Assembly: GCA_945893125.1 (NCBI GenBank)
Contig: CAMDDY010000003.1
Coordinates: 1-35,159 of the forward strand
Direction: 5' to 3'
DNA length: 35,159 bases
Source of the DNA: Bordetella parapertussis
GTDB lineage: Bacteria > Pseudomonadota > Gammaproteobacteria > Burkholderiales > SG8-41
The translations under genes and the position numbers were made by a program. The notes beneath the pieces were generated by a model. The model searched no databases. It had not been told where the DNA came from and saw only the letters and a program-made list of their open reading frames with translations. Numbering within the stretch: the stretch's first letter is position 1; every line of letters begins with the position of its first letter. Below are positions 1-9,175 of the stretch, in pieces.

Positions 1-173
1 AGCGCAGCGTATTCCGGGATTATTGCCACTCTCAAAACGCTCGCCCTTGCAGGGAAACCACTCGCCCCCTGAAAGCATACAGAGTTTGATGTTTGGACGC
101 ACCTTCATAAACGGTGGTAAGTACACTTGTCACGTACGTTTGTTTTCCCGGAATGCGCTGCGCTCCTTCCGGG
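1..173. repeat. Inverted repeat / REP-like palindromic sequence at left edge
   Basis: agcgcagcgtattccggga at 1-19 is the reverse complement (1 mismatch) of tcccggaatgcgctgcgct at 146-164; 147-173 also forms a local hairpin cccggaa...ttccggg. Confidence 0.55.
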
Positions 174-181
174 CTACGCAC

Positions 182-1171
182 TCAGTCGGCTTCTTCTGCC
201 CCCGCGCCCGCCGCCGCGCGCCCCAACCGATCCCGCACCGCGACCCATTCGATAGCCAGCGGCGGCTCTTCCACCAGCATCACATCACAGCCGGCGGCGT
301 CGAGTTGGCGCAGGTTGGCGTATAGGTCATGCGCGTAGCGCGCCAACGCATCGGGCGCGGCGATCCACACGAGTTTGTCGATCAGCGGCTGGCGTGCGTT
401 GCGCGCGAGTACTGCCACGCGTTTGCCTTGCCGCACGAAGCTGCGCGCGAGTTCGTCTATGAGATCGGCTTCGACCAGCATCACCGGCGTGCGCGGCGCG
501 TAGTGTTTTTCGAGGGTGCCGGGGGCGCGTGGCGAGGTCACGCCTGGCGCTGCCAGCGGTGCGTTGAGCGCGGTTTCGATCTGTGCTGCGGTGATGATGC
601 CGGGCCGCAACAGCGCGGGTTTGTCACCCGACAGATCAACGATGGTGGATTCAATGCCCACGTCGCACGCGCCGCCGTCGAGTATGCAATCCAGCGTTTC
701 ACCAAACTCCTGCCGCACGTGTTCGGCGGTGGTGGCGGATACGTGGCCGAAGCGATTGGCGGAGGGGCCGACCACGCCGCCACCGAAGGTTTGCAGCAGC
801 GCTTGCGCCGCCGGGTGCGCGGGCACGCGCAGCGCCACGGTGTCTTGCCCGCCGGTGATGAGATCGCTCACGTGTGCTGCGCGCTTGAGGATCAGCGTCA
901 GCGGGCCAGGCCAGAATGTTTGGGCCAATGTGTGCGCGGCGGGCGGGATGTCACGCGCCCAGTCGTTGAGTTGCGCCGCGCCGGCGATGTGGACGATCAG
1001 TGGGTGGTCGTGCGGGCGGCCCTTGGCGGCGAAGACTTTTTTGATCGCTTCGGGGTTGGACGCGTCGGCGCCGAGACCGTAGACGGTTTCGGTGGGGAAG
1101 GCGACGAGGTTGCCCGCGCGCAGGGTGGCTGCGGCTTGGGTGATGTCGGTGGTGGTGACGTCATGCACCAT
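182..1171 (-). CDS. L-threonylcarbamoyladenylate synthase (Sua5/YrdC/YwlC family, long form)
   Basis: N-terminal YrdC-like motifs LVAFPTETVYGLGADA, KGRPHDHPLIVHI, WPGPLTLIL, VALRVPAHP, GVVGPSANRFGHVS, plus a Sua5-type C-terminal extension. Confidence 0.9.
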   Translation of the reverse strand: MVHDVTTTDITQAAATLRAGNLVAFPTETVYGLGADASNPEAIKKVFAAKGRPHDHPLIVHIAGAAQLNDWARDIPPAAHTLAQTFWPGPLTLILKRAAHVSDLITGGQDTVALRVPAHPAAQALLQTFGGGVVGPSANRFGHVSATTAEHVRQEFGETLDCILDGGACDVGIESTIVDLSGDKPALLRPGIITAAQIETALNAPLAAPGVTSPRAPGTLEKHYAPRTPVMLVEADLIDELARSFVRQGKRVAVLARNARQPLIDKLVWIAAPDALARYAHDLYANLRQLDAAGCDVMLVEEPPLAIEWVAVRDRLGRAAAGAGAEEAD

Positions 1172-1174
1172 AAC

Positions 1175-1290
1175 CCGTCATTCTGGCGAACGCCAGAATC
1201 CAGTGCGTACTTTTATGCGAAGCATCTTGAATATAGATCCTTCGGATCGGGCTACGATCTGGATACCGGCTTTCGCCGGTATGACGGTGA
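1175..1290. repeat. Intergenic palindromic (REP/BIME-like) element
   Basis: Two hairpins, attctggcg-aa-cgccagaat (1180-1199) and ataccggc-tttc-gccggtat (1263-1282), with outer arms cccgtcat / atgacgg. Confidence 0.6.
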
Positions 1291-1308
1291 CTGGGGTGGG
1301 CAAGCTGT

Positions 1309-2454
1309 TCACACAGCCACCGGTGGCTTGAACTGCTTGGAGAGCTTTAACCCCTGCGCCTGATAATTCGAGCCGATGTTGACTCCGTACAGCCGCTGCG
1401 GTTTGTCGAGCAGGCGTTCGTAGATCAAGCGCCCGACGCCCTGCCCGTGTTCGATCAAAAACGGCACTTCGTGTGAACGCACTTCGAGCACCGCGCGGGC
1501 GCCGTTGACGTCGTTGTTGCCGTAGCCGAAACCGGGATCGAAAAACCCGGCGTAGTGGATACGAAACTCGCCCACCGACGGATCGTACGGCACCATCGAG
1601 GCGGCGAACTCTGGTGGGATGCGAATGCGCTCGCGCGACATCAGAATATAAAAATCGCCGGGGTTCAGCACCAGACTGCGATGCGCCTCGCTTTTCAACG
1701 GCTCCCAGAATTCCATCGGGTCGTAATAGTTGATGCGGGTCAGATCGATCAGCGGCGCATGTTGCTTGGCGCGATAGCCTACGATGCCGCCCCCGCCGTT
1801 GCCTGCATCCGCCTCCAGATCAACGCTGATCCACAGCCCATCGCTGATCATCGCGGCCATCGGCGCATCGTTGCCGGTGTAGACCATCGAGTCGGCGGAT
1901 GGCAGTTGATCGAGCTTTTGATTGGACGGCGGTGTGCCGCGCACGAAGCGCATTTGATTCAGCCGCGCGCCCTGTTGCGCCAGCACGCTGTAGGTGCGCG
2001 GCACGATTTCAATGTAGAGCTTGCCTTGATAGCCCTCGGGCACGCTTTCAAACTCGACGCCGCCGTCGGCGATGAGCCGTGTAAAAATATCCAGCCGTCC
2101 GGTGGAGCTTTTCGGATTGGACTTGCCGGAAATATCCGCCGGCAGCCGCAGCGTTTCCATCAGCTCGGCGATGTAGACGCAGCCTTTTTCAAACACCGTG
2201 GGCTGCGTGAGATCGATTTTGTGCATCATCATGCGCTCGATCTTGGCACTGACGGGGGTATCTTTCCCCGGCAAAAAACTCGCGCGCACGCGCCACGCGG
2301 TCGCGCCGAGACGCAGGTCCAGGCTCGCGGGCTGTATCTGCGCGTCGTCCACCTTGGCCGCGGCGCTGATCTGCCCGCTGCTCACCAGCCGCGCGATATC
2401 CTGATACGGCAGGATGCCGGCGGTGATGGGCGAGTTGCTGGTGTCGAGCTTCAT
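1309..2454 (-). CDS. dcd: 2'-deoxycytidine 5'-triphosphate deaminase (long ~380 aa form)
   Basis: ILPYQDIARLVSSGQI...DDAQIQPASLDLRLG; DISGKSNPKSSTGRLDIFTRLIADGG; second Dcd/dUTPase-like half AGFFDPGFGYG...VLEVRSHEVPFLIEHGQGVGRLIYERL. Confidence 0.85.
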   Translation of the reverse strand: MKLDTSNSPITAGILPYQDIARLVSSGQISAAAKVDDAQIQPASLDLRLGATAWRVRASFLPGKDTPVSAKIERMMMHKIDLTQPTVFEKGCVYIAELMETLRLPADISGKSNPKSSTGRLDIFTRLIADGGVEFESVPEGYQGKLYIEIVPRTYSVLAQQGARLNQMRFVRGTPPSNQKLDQLPSADSMVYTGNDAPMAAMISDGLWISVDLEADAGNGGGGIVGYRAKQHAPLIDLTRINYYDPMEFWEPLKSEAHRSLVLNPGDFYILMSRERIRIPPEFAASMVPYDPSVGEFRIHYAGFFDPGFGYGNNDVNGARAVLEVRSHEVPFLIEHGQGVGRLIYERLLDKPQRLYGVNIGSNYQAQGLKLSKQFKPPVAV

Positions 2455-2484
2455 GATGGTTTTTTGTTTTCCGGTGGCCGTATT

Positions 2485-2784
2485 TTAAAACTTCTCGCCG
2501 CGCAGCACGTCCACGTCGGACATATACAGCACCAGCGCGTAATGTTCAAAATAGGTTTTGTGCAGATGTTCGGCGATGTTTTCCGCCACTGCGGCTTCGC
2601 AGATCACCTCCATGCGGATGTTGCCGGAGGGGCTCCACGCGGCATCGCGTTCGCCGCCGGCGCCGCGGCCGCGCGCCTCGGTGACGGTGTAGCCGTGCGC
2701 GCCGAAGGCCATCACCTCATCGCCGAGTTTTTTTTCGAGATCGCTCTCGCACACAATGGTCAGCAGTTTGCGCCGTGTGGTCAT
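2485..2784 (-). CDS. PII-like signalling protein, SbtB-like
   Basis: MTTRRKLLTIVCESDLEKKLGDEVMAFGAHGYTVTEARGRGAGGERDAAWSPSGNIRMEVICEAAVAENIAEHLHKTYFEHYALVLYMSDVDVLRGEKF: short PII-like fold pattern. Start chosen at the ATG (cat 2782-2784) adjacent to the sbtA-like stop. Confidence 0.75.
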   Translation of the reverse strand: MTTRRKLLTIVCESDLEKKLGDEVMAFGAHGYTVTEARGRGAGGERDAAWSPSGNIRMEVICEAAVAENIAEHLHKTYFEHYALVLYMSDVDVLRGEKF

Positions 2785-2785
2785 A

Positions 2786-3712
2786 TCAGCCTCCGTTGAC
2801 CCAGATGGCCGCCCGATAATAAAGCGGTATTCCGACGATAAGGTTAAAGGGAAAGGTGATGCCCAGTGACGCGCCCAGCGACAGCGCCGGGTTGGCGTCC
2901 GGCACCGCAATGCGCATCGCGGCGGGCGCGGCAATATACGACGCGCTGGCCGCGAGTGTAGCCAGCAGGGTGAGGCCGCCGGTCGACAGCCCCAGCAGAT
3001 ATCCGGCGGCCAGCCCCAGCGCCGCCGACAGCAGCGGCATCACGATCGCAAACACCAGCAGAAAGGGGCCGAATCGCCGCAGCGCGGCGCTTTGCCGTGC
3101 CGCCACCAAACCCATTTCCAGCAGGAACAGCGCGAGCACGCCCTTGAAAAGATCAATAAACAAGGGGCCCAGCGGCGCAATGCCTTCCGGCCCGATGACC
3201 CAGCCAACCACCAGGCCGCCGAGCAGCAGAAACACGCTTTTGCCCAACACCACTTCGCGCACCAGGGGGCCAAACGATGTTCCGGTGCCGCGCGCCAGCA
3301 TCACGCCGATCAGTATGGCGGGCGCTTCCAGCAGCACCAGAAACACCGTGAGCAGTCCTTCGTGCGAGACGTTTTGCCGCACCAGAAACGCGCTCGCCAC
3401 CGCGAAGGTAACCACGCTCACCGAGCCGTAGTGCGCGGCGATGGATGCTGCATCCGCGCGCTTCAATCCGCCGACGTAACGCAGTATCGGATAAGCGGCG
3501 ACCGGGATCACCACGCCCAGCGCCAGCACCACCAGCGACGGCACAATCACGCTCGCCAGCGGATGACGCGCGAGCTCCACGCCGCCTTTCAAGCCGATGG
3601 CCAGCAGCAGGTAGATCGAAATCGCCTCGTAGAACGAGGGCGGGAATTTCAGATCGCTGCGCAGCAGGCCGCCGGCCACCCCCAGCAAAAAGAAAACGAC
3701 TACCGGCTCCAT
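2786..3712 (-). CDS. Sodium-dependent bicarbonate transporter family (SbtA-like) membrane protein
   Basis: Multi-TM protein with SbtA-family features: LLAIGLKGGVELA, AAHYGSVSVVTFAVA, LAASASYIAAPAAMRIAVPDANPALSLGASLGITFPFNLIVGIPLYY. Confidence 0.8.
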   Translation of the reverse strand: MEPVVVFFLLGVAGGLLRSDLKFPPSFYEAISIYLLLAIGLKGGVELARHPLASVIVPSLVVLALGVVIPVAAYPILRYVGGLKRADAASIAAHYGSVSVVTFAVASAFLVRQNVSHEGLLTVFLVLLEAPAILIGVMLARGTGTSFGPLVREVVLGKSVFLLLGGLVVGWVIGPEGIAPLGPLFIDLFKGVLALFLLEMGLVAARQSAALRRFGPFLLVFAIVMPLLSAALGLAAGYLLGLSTGGLTLLATLAASASYIAAPAAMRIAVPDANPALSLGASLGITFPFNLIVGIPLYYRAAIWVNGG

Positions 3713-3745
3713 GGCCGACTGGGCCGGTGCCCCGTGCTCACGGAA

Positions 3746-4642
3746 CTAACCATTGCCATTCACCAGCAACCGCATCACTTCATGATATTTGGCGGAAGTC
3801 TTGACGAGCACATCGGGCGGCGGCATGGGCGCGGGCGGTTTTTTGTTCCACGTCGTCGTTTCCAGCCAGTCGCGGATGATCTGTTTGTCGAAGCTCGACG
3901 GGCTGATGCCGGTGCGGTACTCGGCGGCGGGCCAGAAGCGCGACGAATCCGGCGTGAGGATTTCGTCGATCAGCACCAGGTTATTTTGCGCATCGACGCC
4001 GAACTCGAATTTGGTGTCGGCGATGATCACGCCGCACGTGGCGGCATAATCGGCGGCCTCGGAGTACAAGCGGATCGACACCTCGCGCACCCGTGCCGCG
4101 AGTGCCGCACCCACGATTTTTTCCACCTCGGCGTAGGTGATGTTTTCGTCGTGCTGCCCGGCGGGCGCCTTGGAGGCGGGCGTGAATATCACCTGCGGCA
4201 GTTTTTGCGCCTGCTGCAAACCGGCGGGCAACGCAATGCCGCATACGGCGCCGGTTTTTTGATAATCGCTCCAGCCCGATCCGATGAGATAGCCGCGCAC
4301 CACGGCCTCGACCATCAGCGGTTTTAATTTTTTGACCACCATCGAGCGCCCGGCTACCTGCGCGCGTTCGGCTTCCGACACCACCGATTCTGGCGCGATG
4401 CCGGTCAAATGATTCGGGATCACGTGACGCAGTTTATTAAACCAGAAATTCGACAGCTCGGTCAGCACGCCGCCCTTGCCGGGGATCGGGGTGGGAAGTA
4501 TCACGTCGAACGCCGACAGGCGATCCGTCTGCACCACCAGCAGTTTGTCGTCGCCCACGGCGTAAAGATCGCGCACCTTGCCGCGATGCAAAAACGGCAG
4601 GCTTTTGAGATCGCTCTGGAGCATGGGAATGGGTGTGGTCAT
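3746..4642 (-). CDS. purC: Phosphoribosylaminoimidazole-succinocarboxamide synthase
   Basis: [85 protein letters not shown]. Confidence 0.95.
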   Translation of the reverse strand: MTTPIPMLQSDLKSLPFLHRGKVRDLYAVGDDKLLVVQTDRLSAFDVILPTPIPGKGGVLTELSNFWFNKLRHVIPNHLTGIAPESVVSEAERAQVAGRSMVVKKLKPLMVEAVVRGYLIGSGWSDYQKTGAVCGIALPAGLQQAQKLPQVIFTPASKAPAGQHDENITYAEVEKIVGAALAARVREVSIRLYSEAADYAATCGVIIADTKFEFGVDAQNNLVLIDEILTPDSSRFWPAAEYRTGISPSSFDKQIIRDWLETTTWNKKPPAPMPPPDVLVKTSAKYHEVMRLLVNGNG

Positions 4643-4654
4643 GGTTTGCTGTGA

Positions 4655-5791
4655 TTAGTGTGAAAGGTGCGAGCAGAGCACGGCGCGCAGCGCCAGCGCC
4701 TCGCCGAGCGTGGCGTCAATGTTGTCGCCGCACACGGTGTAGTGGCCCATTTTTCGGCCGGGGCGCGCTTCGTGTTTGCCGTAGAGATGCAGCTTCGCGC
4801 GCGGATTGGCAAAGAGTTTATCCCACGCGGGCTCGCCATTGCGCCACGATTCGCCGAGCAGGTTCACCATCACCAGCGGGGTGAGCAACCGCGTGTCGCC
4901 GAGCGGCAGGCCGCACAGCGCGCGCACCTGTTGTTCGAACTGCGAGGTGGCGCAGGCATCGATGGTGTAGTGCCCGCTGTTGTGCGGGCGCGGCGCGATT
5001 TCGTTGACCAGCAGCCGGCCATCGGGCGTGACAAAAAACTCCACCGCCAGTACGCCGAGGTAATTCAGATGCCCGGCAATATCCGCAGCGGCGCGCTCGG
5101 CCTGCCGCGCCAGATCAGGCGCGACACGCGCCGGCACGATGCACACATCCAGTATCGAGTGCGTGTGCTGATTTTCCGCCACCGGAAAACATTGCGTTGC
5201 GCCACCCGCACCGCGCGCGACCACCACCGATACTTCACATGCCAGTGTGACCAACTCTTCCAGCACGCAGGATTCCGCGCCCATCGCCACGAACGCCGCG
5301 CGTGCTTGTGCCGCGTTGGCGACGCGCGCCTGCCCCTTGCCGTCGTAGCCGAAACGCGCGCGCTTCAGAATGCCGGGGTAAAGCGCCGCATCGCAGCGCG
5401 TGAGATCGGCTTCGGTTTCGATCAGTGCAAATGCGGCGGTGCCAAAGCCGTTATCGCGCAAAAACTTTTTTTCGCGGCTGCGATCCTGCGCGATCGCCAC
5501 GCTGTCACCCGCCGGGCGCACGGTGCAGTGCGCGGCCAGCCAGCGCAGGCTGTCGGCGGGCACGTTCTCGAATTCGGTGGTGACGGCGGCGCAGGTATCG
5601 GCGAGTTGTTGCAGGGCTTCTTTGTCCTGATACGCGGCTTTCAGATGCACGTCCGCCATCGCGCCGGCGGGGCTCAAGGGATCGGGGTCGAGCACGGTGA
5701 CGCGATACCCCATGCTGTGCGCGGCCAGCGTGAACATGCGTCCGAGCTGACCGCCGCCCAGCATGCCGAGCATGGCATCGGGAAATATCAT
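4655..5791 (-). CDS. purK: 5-(carboxyamino)imidazole ribonucleotide synthase
   Basis: [95 protein letters not shown]. 4-nt overlap with purE. Confidence 0.95.
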   Translation of the reverse strand: MIFPDAMLGMLGGGQLGRMFTLAAHSMGYRVTVLDPDPLSPAGAMADVHLKAAYQDKEALQQLADTCAAVTTEFENVPADSLRWLAAHCTVRPAGDSVAIAQDRSREKKFLRDNGFGTAAFALIETEADLTRCDAALYPGILKRARFGYDGKGQARVANAAQARAAFVAMGAESCVLEELVTLACEVSVVVARGAGGATQCFPVAENQHTHSILDVCIVPARVAPDLARQAERAAADIAGHLNYLGVLAVEFFVTPDGRLLVNEIAPRPHNSGHYTIDACATSQFEQQVRALCGLPLGDTRLLTPLVMVNLLGESWRNGEPAWDKLFANPRAKLHLYGKHEARPGRKMGHYTVCGDNIDATLGEALALRAVLCSHLSH

Positions 5792-6294
5792 TTTTTGATC
5801 GGTGGCAGTTTCATCGCGCGCACCGCGCGCACCTGCGCGCGGCGAAACGCGTCCAGCCGTTTAGCCAACGCGGGGGTCTCGCGCGCGAGCATCGCCGCCG
5901 CGAAGAGCCCCGCGTTAGCCGCGCCCGCTTCACCGACGGCAAAGGTGGCGACCGGCACGCCCTTGGGCATTTGCACGATGGAGAGCAGCGAATCCAGCCC
6001 GCGCAGTTGCCGCGTGGGCACCGGCACGCCCAGCACCGGCACGATAGTCTTGGCCGCCAGCATGCCCGGCAGATGCGCCGAACCGCCCGCGCCCGCGATG
6101 ATGCATTTCAACCCGCGCGCCGCCGCTGTTTCGGCGTATTGATACAGCAGATCGGGCGTGCGATGCGCCGACACCACGCGCGCCTCGTGCGCAATACCCA
6201 GCGCCTCGAGTTGCGCCACCGCGTGCTGCATCACGCCCCAATCGCTCTGGCTGCCCATGACCACGCCGACCAATGGTGCCCGTGCTTTGCGCAT
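5788..6294 (-). CDS. purE: 5-(carboxyamino)imidazole ribonucleotide mutase
   Basis: [77 protein letters not shown]. Confidence 0.95.
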   Translation of the reverse strand: MRKARAPLVGVVMGSQSDWGVMQHAVAQLEALGIAHEARVVSAHRTPDLLYQYAETAAARGLKCIIAGAGGSAHLPGMLAAKTIVPVLGVPVPTRQLRGLDSLLSIVQMPKGVPVATFAVGEAGAANAGLFAAAMLARETPALAKRLDAFRRAQVRAVRAMKLPPIKK

Positions 6295-6468
6295 GCTTGC
6301 TGCTCCGTGTCTGACAAGGGCGATATTTTAGCTGATGCAGGTGGCGTGCCCGCTAATTTTTACGGAGAGCAAACCTACGCCGTGGTTAAGGGCCGCGCGT
6401 GCTAGAATTTTTTGCATTCGGGTTTTTCATCGCGTTTCCCCTTTGTTTTTCAATTCAAAGGCCCTTCC

Positions 6469-7482
6469 ATGAGCAGTGCATCAGAGACGTGGCGTCATGA
6501 GCTGACCGCGTTGCTCTTGGGCGGTTGTTGCATGGGCTGCGCGCCGTTCGCCGGCGCCCAGTCCACGCAAGCCACGCCGGGGGCAACCTACCCCGCCAAA
6601 GCGGTGCGCATTCTCGTGGGCTTTCCGCCGGGCGCGGGCTCCGACATTGTGACGCGTCTGATCACGCCCGAACTCACCAAGGTGTTCGGCCAACCGTTCG
6701 TGGTGGATAACCGTCCCGGCGCCGCGGGCAATATCGCGATGGAACTGGCCGCGCGCACCGTGCCCGATGGCTACACGCTGGTCAACGTGCCAGCGTCGAT
6801 CACCATCAGCCATAACCTGCAAAAAAAGCCGACGTTTGATTTGCTGAAGGATTTTGATGCGATCGCGCCGAAAGCCTCGGTGCCGTTTACGCTGGTGATT
6901 CATCCGTCGCTGCCGGTGAAGTCGGTGCAGGAGTTGATTGCCTTCACCAAGGCGCGACCGGGGCAATTGACGTACGCCTCCACCGGGACCGGCGGCTCGC
7001 CGCATCTCACCACGGAGCTCTTCAAGCTGCAGACCGGGCTGGATATTCTGCATGTGCCCTACAAAGGCACGCCGCAGGGCAACACGGATGTGATCGCGGG
7101 GCAGGTGACGATGATGTTTTCCAATATGCTGTCGGTGATCCCGCATGTGCAAAGCGGGCGGCTGCGCGCGCTCGCCATCACCAGTCTGAAGCGCAGCAGC
7201 GCGGCGCCCACGGTGCCGTCGATGGCCGAAGCGGGCATCGCGGGGTTCGAAGCGGGCACGTGGTATACGCTGGGTGCGCCTGCGGGCGTGCCGCGCGAGA
7301 TCATCAACCGGCTCAACACTGAATTTAATCGCATCGTGCAGCTGCCGGAGATACGCGCGAAACTGGCGGCACTGGGCGCGGAACCCATGAGCGGATCACC
7401 GGAACAGATCGCCGCGTTCCTGCGCAGCGAAATTGCCAAGTGGGCGCGTGTCATCAAGGCGTCGGGCACGCGAGCGGAGTAG
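6469..7482 (+). CDS. TTT (Bug-type) substrate-binding protein 1
   Basis: YPAKAVRILVGFPPGAGSDIVTRLITPELTKVFGQPFVVDNRPGAAGNIAMELAARTVPDGYTL; HVPYKGTPQGNTDVIAGQV; PTVPSMAEAGIAGFEAGTWYTLGAPAGVP. ORF opens at 6412; ATG 6469 preferred. Confidence 0.9.
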   Translation: MSSASETWRHELTALLLGGCCMGCAPFAGAQSTQATPGATYPAKAVRILVGFPPGAGSDIVTRLITPELTKVFGQPFVVDNRPGAAGNIAMELAARTVPDGYTLVNVPASITISHNLQKKPTFDLLKDFDAIAPKASVPFTLVIHPSLPVKSVQELIAFTKARPGQLTYASTGTGGSPHLTTELFKLQTGLDILHVPYKGTPQGNTDVIAGQVTMMFSNMLSVIPHVQSGRLRALAITSLKRSSAAPTVPSMAEAGIAGFEAGTWYTLGAPAGVPREIINRLNTEFNRIVQLPEIRAKLAALGAEPMSGSPEQIAAFLRSEIAKWARVIKASGTRAE

Positions 7483-7525
7483 CATGGTAAGTATTTGTTT
7501 ATAAACTATTTTTTTGGAGCTCCTA

Positions 7526-8920
7526 ATGACTAAGAAATCCCCGCCCGATATCTCGCCCGTGATGAAAACGCTGGCAACCTACATTGCACAAGCGACAAAA
7601 AAACCGCTGCCGAAAAATGTCGTCGAGCGCACCAAGCATCACTTGCTCGACACCCTGGCGGCGATGGTGTCTGGCTCGCGTCTGCCGCCGGGGGTTGCTG
7701 CGATTTCGTATATCAAAACCTTGGGCGGCACGAAACAATCGGTGGTGATCGGTAGCCGGTTTGTCACCACCGCCGAACATGCGGCACTGGCCAACGGCAT
7801 GCTCGCGCACGCCGATGAAACCGACGATTCCCACGCGCCCTCGCTCACGCATCCCGGTTGCGGCGTGGTGCCCGCCGCACTCGCCATGGGCGAGCGCGAG
7901 CGCAGTAACGGCACGCAACTGCTGCGCGCGGTGGCACTGGGGTACGACGTCGGTTGCCGCTTGTCGCTGTCGCTGCATGCACACGATTTTCGCGAGGCGG
8001 GGCATTCCACGCACACCTTCGGCCCGATGTTCGGCGCGGCGGCGGCGGCGGGTTCACTCGCGAAATTGAATGTCGATCAATGCCGTTGGTTGTTGTCGTA
8101 CACCGTGCAGCAGGCGTCCGGCGTGTCGTGCTGGATGCGCGACGAGGAGCATATTGAAAAAGCCTTCGACTTCGGCGGCATGCCCGCGCGCAACGGCACG
8201 GCGGCGGCGGCGATGGTGTCACACGGCTTTACCGGCGTGGAAGACGCGCTCTCCGGCGAGCGCAATTTTTATCACGCCTACAACGAAGAGCGCCGCATCG
8301 GCAAACCGCCGATACCCGAACGCCTGATCGAAGAACTCGGAAGTCGTTACGAAGTGATGCGCACCAACATCAAGCGTTGGTCGGTGGGCTCGCCGATACA
8401 AGCGCCGCTCGACGGGCTGCTCGAATTGATTCGCGCGAACAACGTCACCGCCGATCAGGTGGAAAGCCTCACCGTGCGCGTTGCGCATCAGGGGGCGAAC
8501 ACCACCGACAACCGCCACATGCCCGACATCTGCATGCAGCACATGTGCGCGGTGATGTTGCTCGACGGCATCGTCACCTTTGAGTCGGCGCACGACGAAA
8601 AGCGCATGAAAAACCCGAAAGTGCTGGCGGTGCGCCGCAAAGTCACGCTGCTGGGCGACGACGAAATGGCCGCCGCCATGCCCTCGCGCCAATGCCGGTT
8701 GTCGCTAAAACTCAAGGATGGCCACGAACTCACTATCCACGTCACAGCCGTGCTCGGCACCGCGCAAAACCCGATGACGCGGGCACAGGTGGATGAGAAA
8801 TGTTTTCACCTGATGGCGCCGATCACCGGCAAAACACGCGCGCGCAAGCTGTGCGATGCGGTGTGGGGCATCGAGAAGATCAAGGACGTGCGGCAATTGC
8901 GGCCTTTGCTAGTGGCGTAA
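7526..8920 (+). CDS. MmgE/PrpD family protein
   Basis: KHHLLDTLAAMVSGSRLPPG; ALANGMLAHADETDDSHAPSLTHPGCGVVPAALAMGERE; RNGTAAAAMVSHGFTG; ORF opens upstream but ATG 7526 follows ggagctcct. Confidence 0.9.
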   Translation: MTKKSPPDISPVMKTLATYIAQATKKPLPKNVVERTKHHLLDTLAAMVSGSRLPPGVAAISYIKTLGGTKQSVVIGSRFVTTAEHAALANGMLAHADETDDSHAPSLTHPGCGVVPAALAMGERERSNGTQLLRAVALGYDVGCRLSLSLHAHDFREAGHSTHTFGPMFGAAAAAGSLAKLNVDQCRWLLSYTVQQASGVSCWMRDEEHIEKAFDFGGMPARNGTAAAAMVSHGFTGVEDALSGERNFYHAYNEERRIGKPPIPERLIEELGSRYEVMRTNIKRWSVGSPIQAPLDGLLELIRANNVTADQVESLTVRVAHQGANTTDNRHMPDICMQHMCAVMLLDGIVTFESAHDEKRMKNPKVLAVRRKVTLLGDDEMAAAMPSRQCRLSLKLKDGHELTIHVTAVLGTAQNPMTRAQVDEKCFHLMAPITGKTRARKLCDAVWGIEKIKDVRQLRPLLVA

Positions 8921-9005
8921 CAGTTCGCGGTTTTAGGGAGGGGAGGGCGTCTCCTCTTTCTTTGACGCAACCCTCTGTTCCTTCATAGAGCGCAAATTTC
9001 TCCCT

Positions 9006-9084
9006 GTCATTCCCGCGAAAGCGGGAATCCATACGTGGTCTCAAGTGGCACTGCGTTATGGATTCCCGCTTTCGCGGGAATGAC
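9006..9084. repeat. Paired palindromic (REP/BIME-like) element
   Basis: Perfect 27-bp inverted repeat gtcattcccgcgaaagcgggaatccat (9006-9032) / atggattcccgctttcgcgggaatgac (9058-9084), each arm itself palindromic, 25-nt spacer. Confidence 0.85.
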
Positions 9085-9175
9085 GGGGGGTGGTTTTTAG
9101 TGGCCCCACGCCATCCTCGACCGCGCAAGGGATAACGCGTATAAGCTTTCCCTCTCGATCATTCAGGGGACGACC

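Noticed and set aside
329-1363. 344-aa plus-strand ORF opposite the Sua5-type gene
   Set aside because: Shadow frame; no recognisable domain and runs into the intergenic REP element.
4667-6142. 491-aa plus-strand ORF opposite purK/purE
   Set aside because: Antisense open frame caused by high GC; purK and purE on the minus strand have clear family motifs.
8920-9175. Small ORFs spanning the palindromic element
   Set aside because: Translations are composed of the hairpin sequence (FPRKRESITQ..., SRFRGNDRE), typical spurious REP-derived ORFs.
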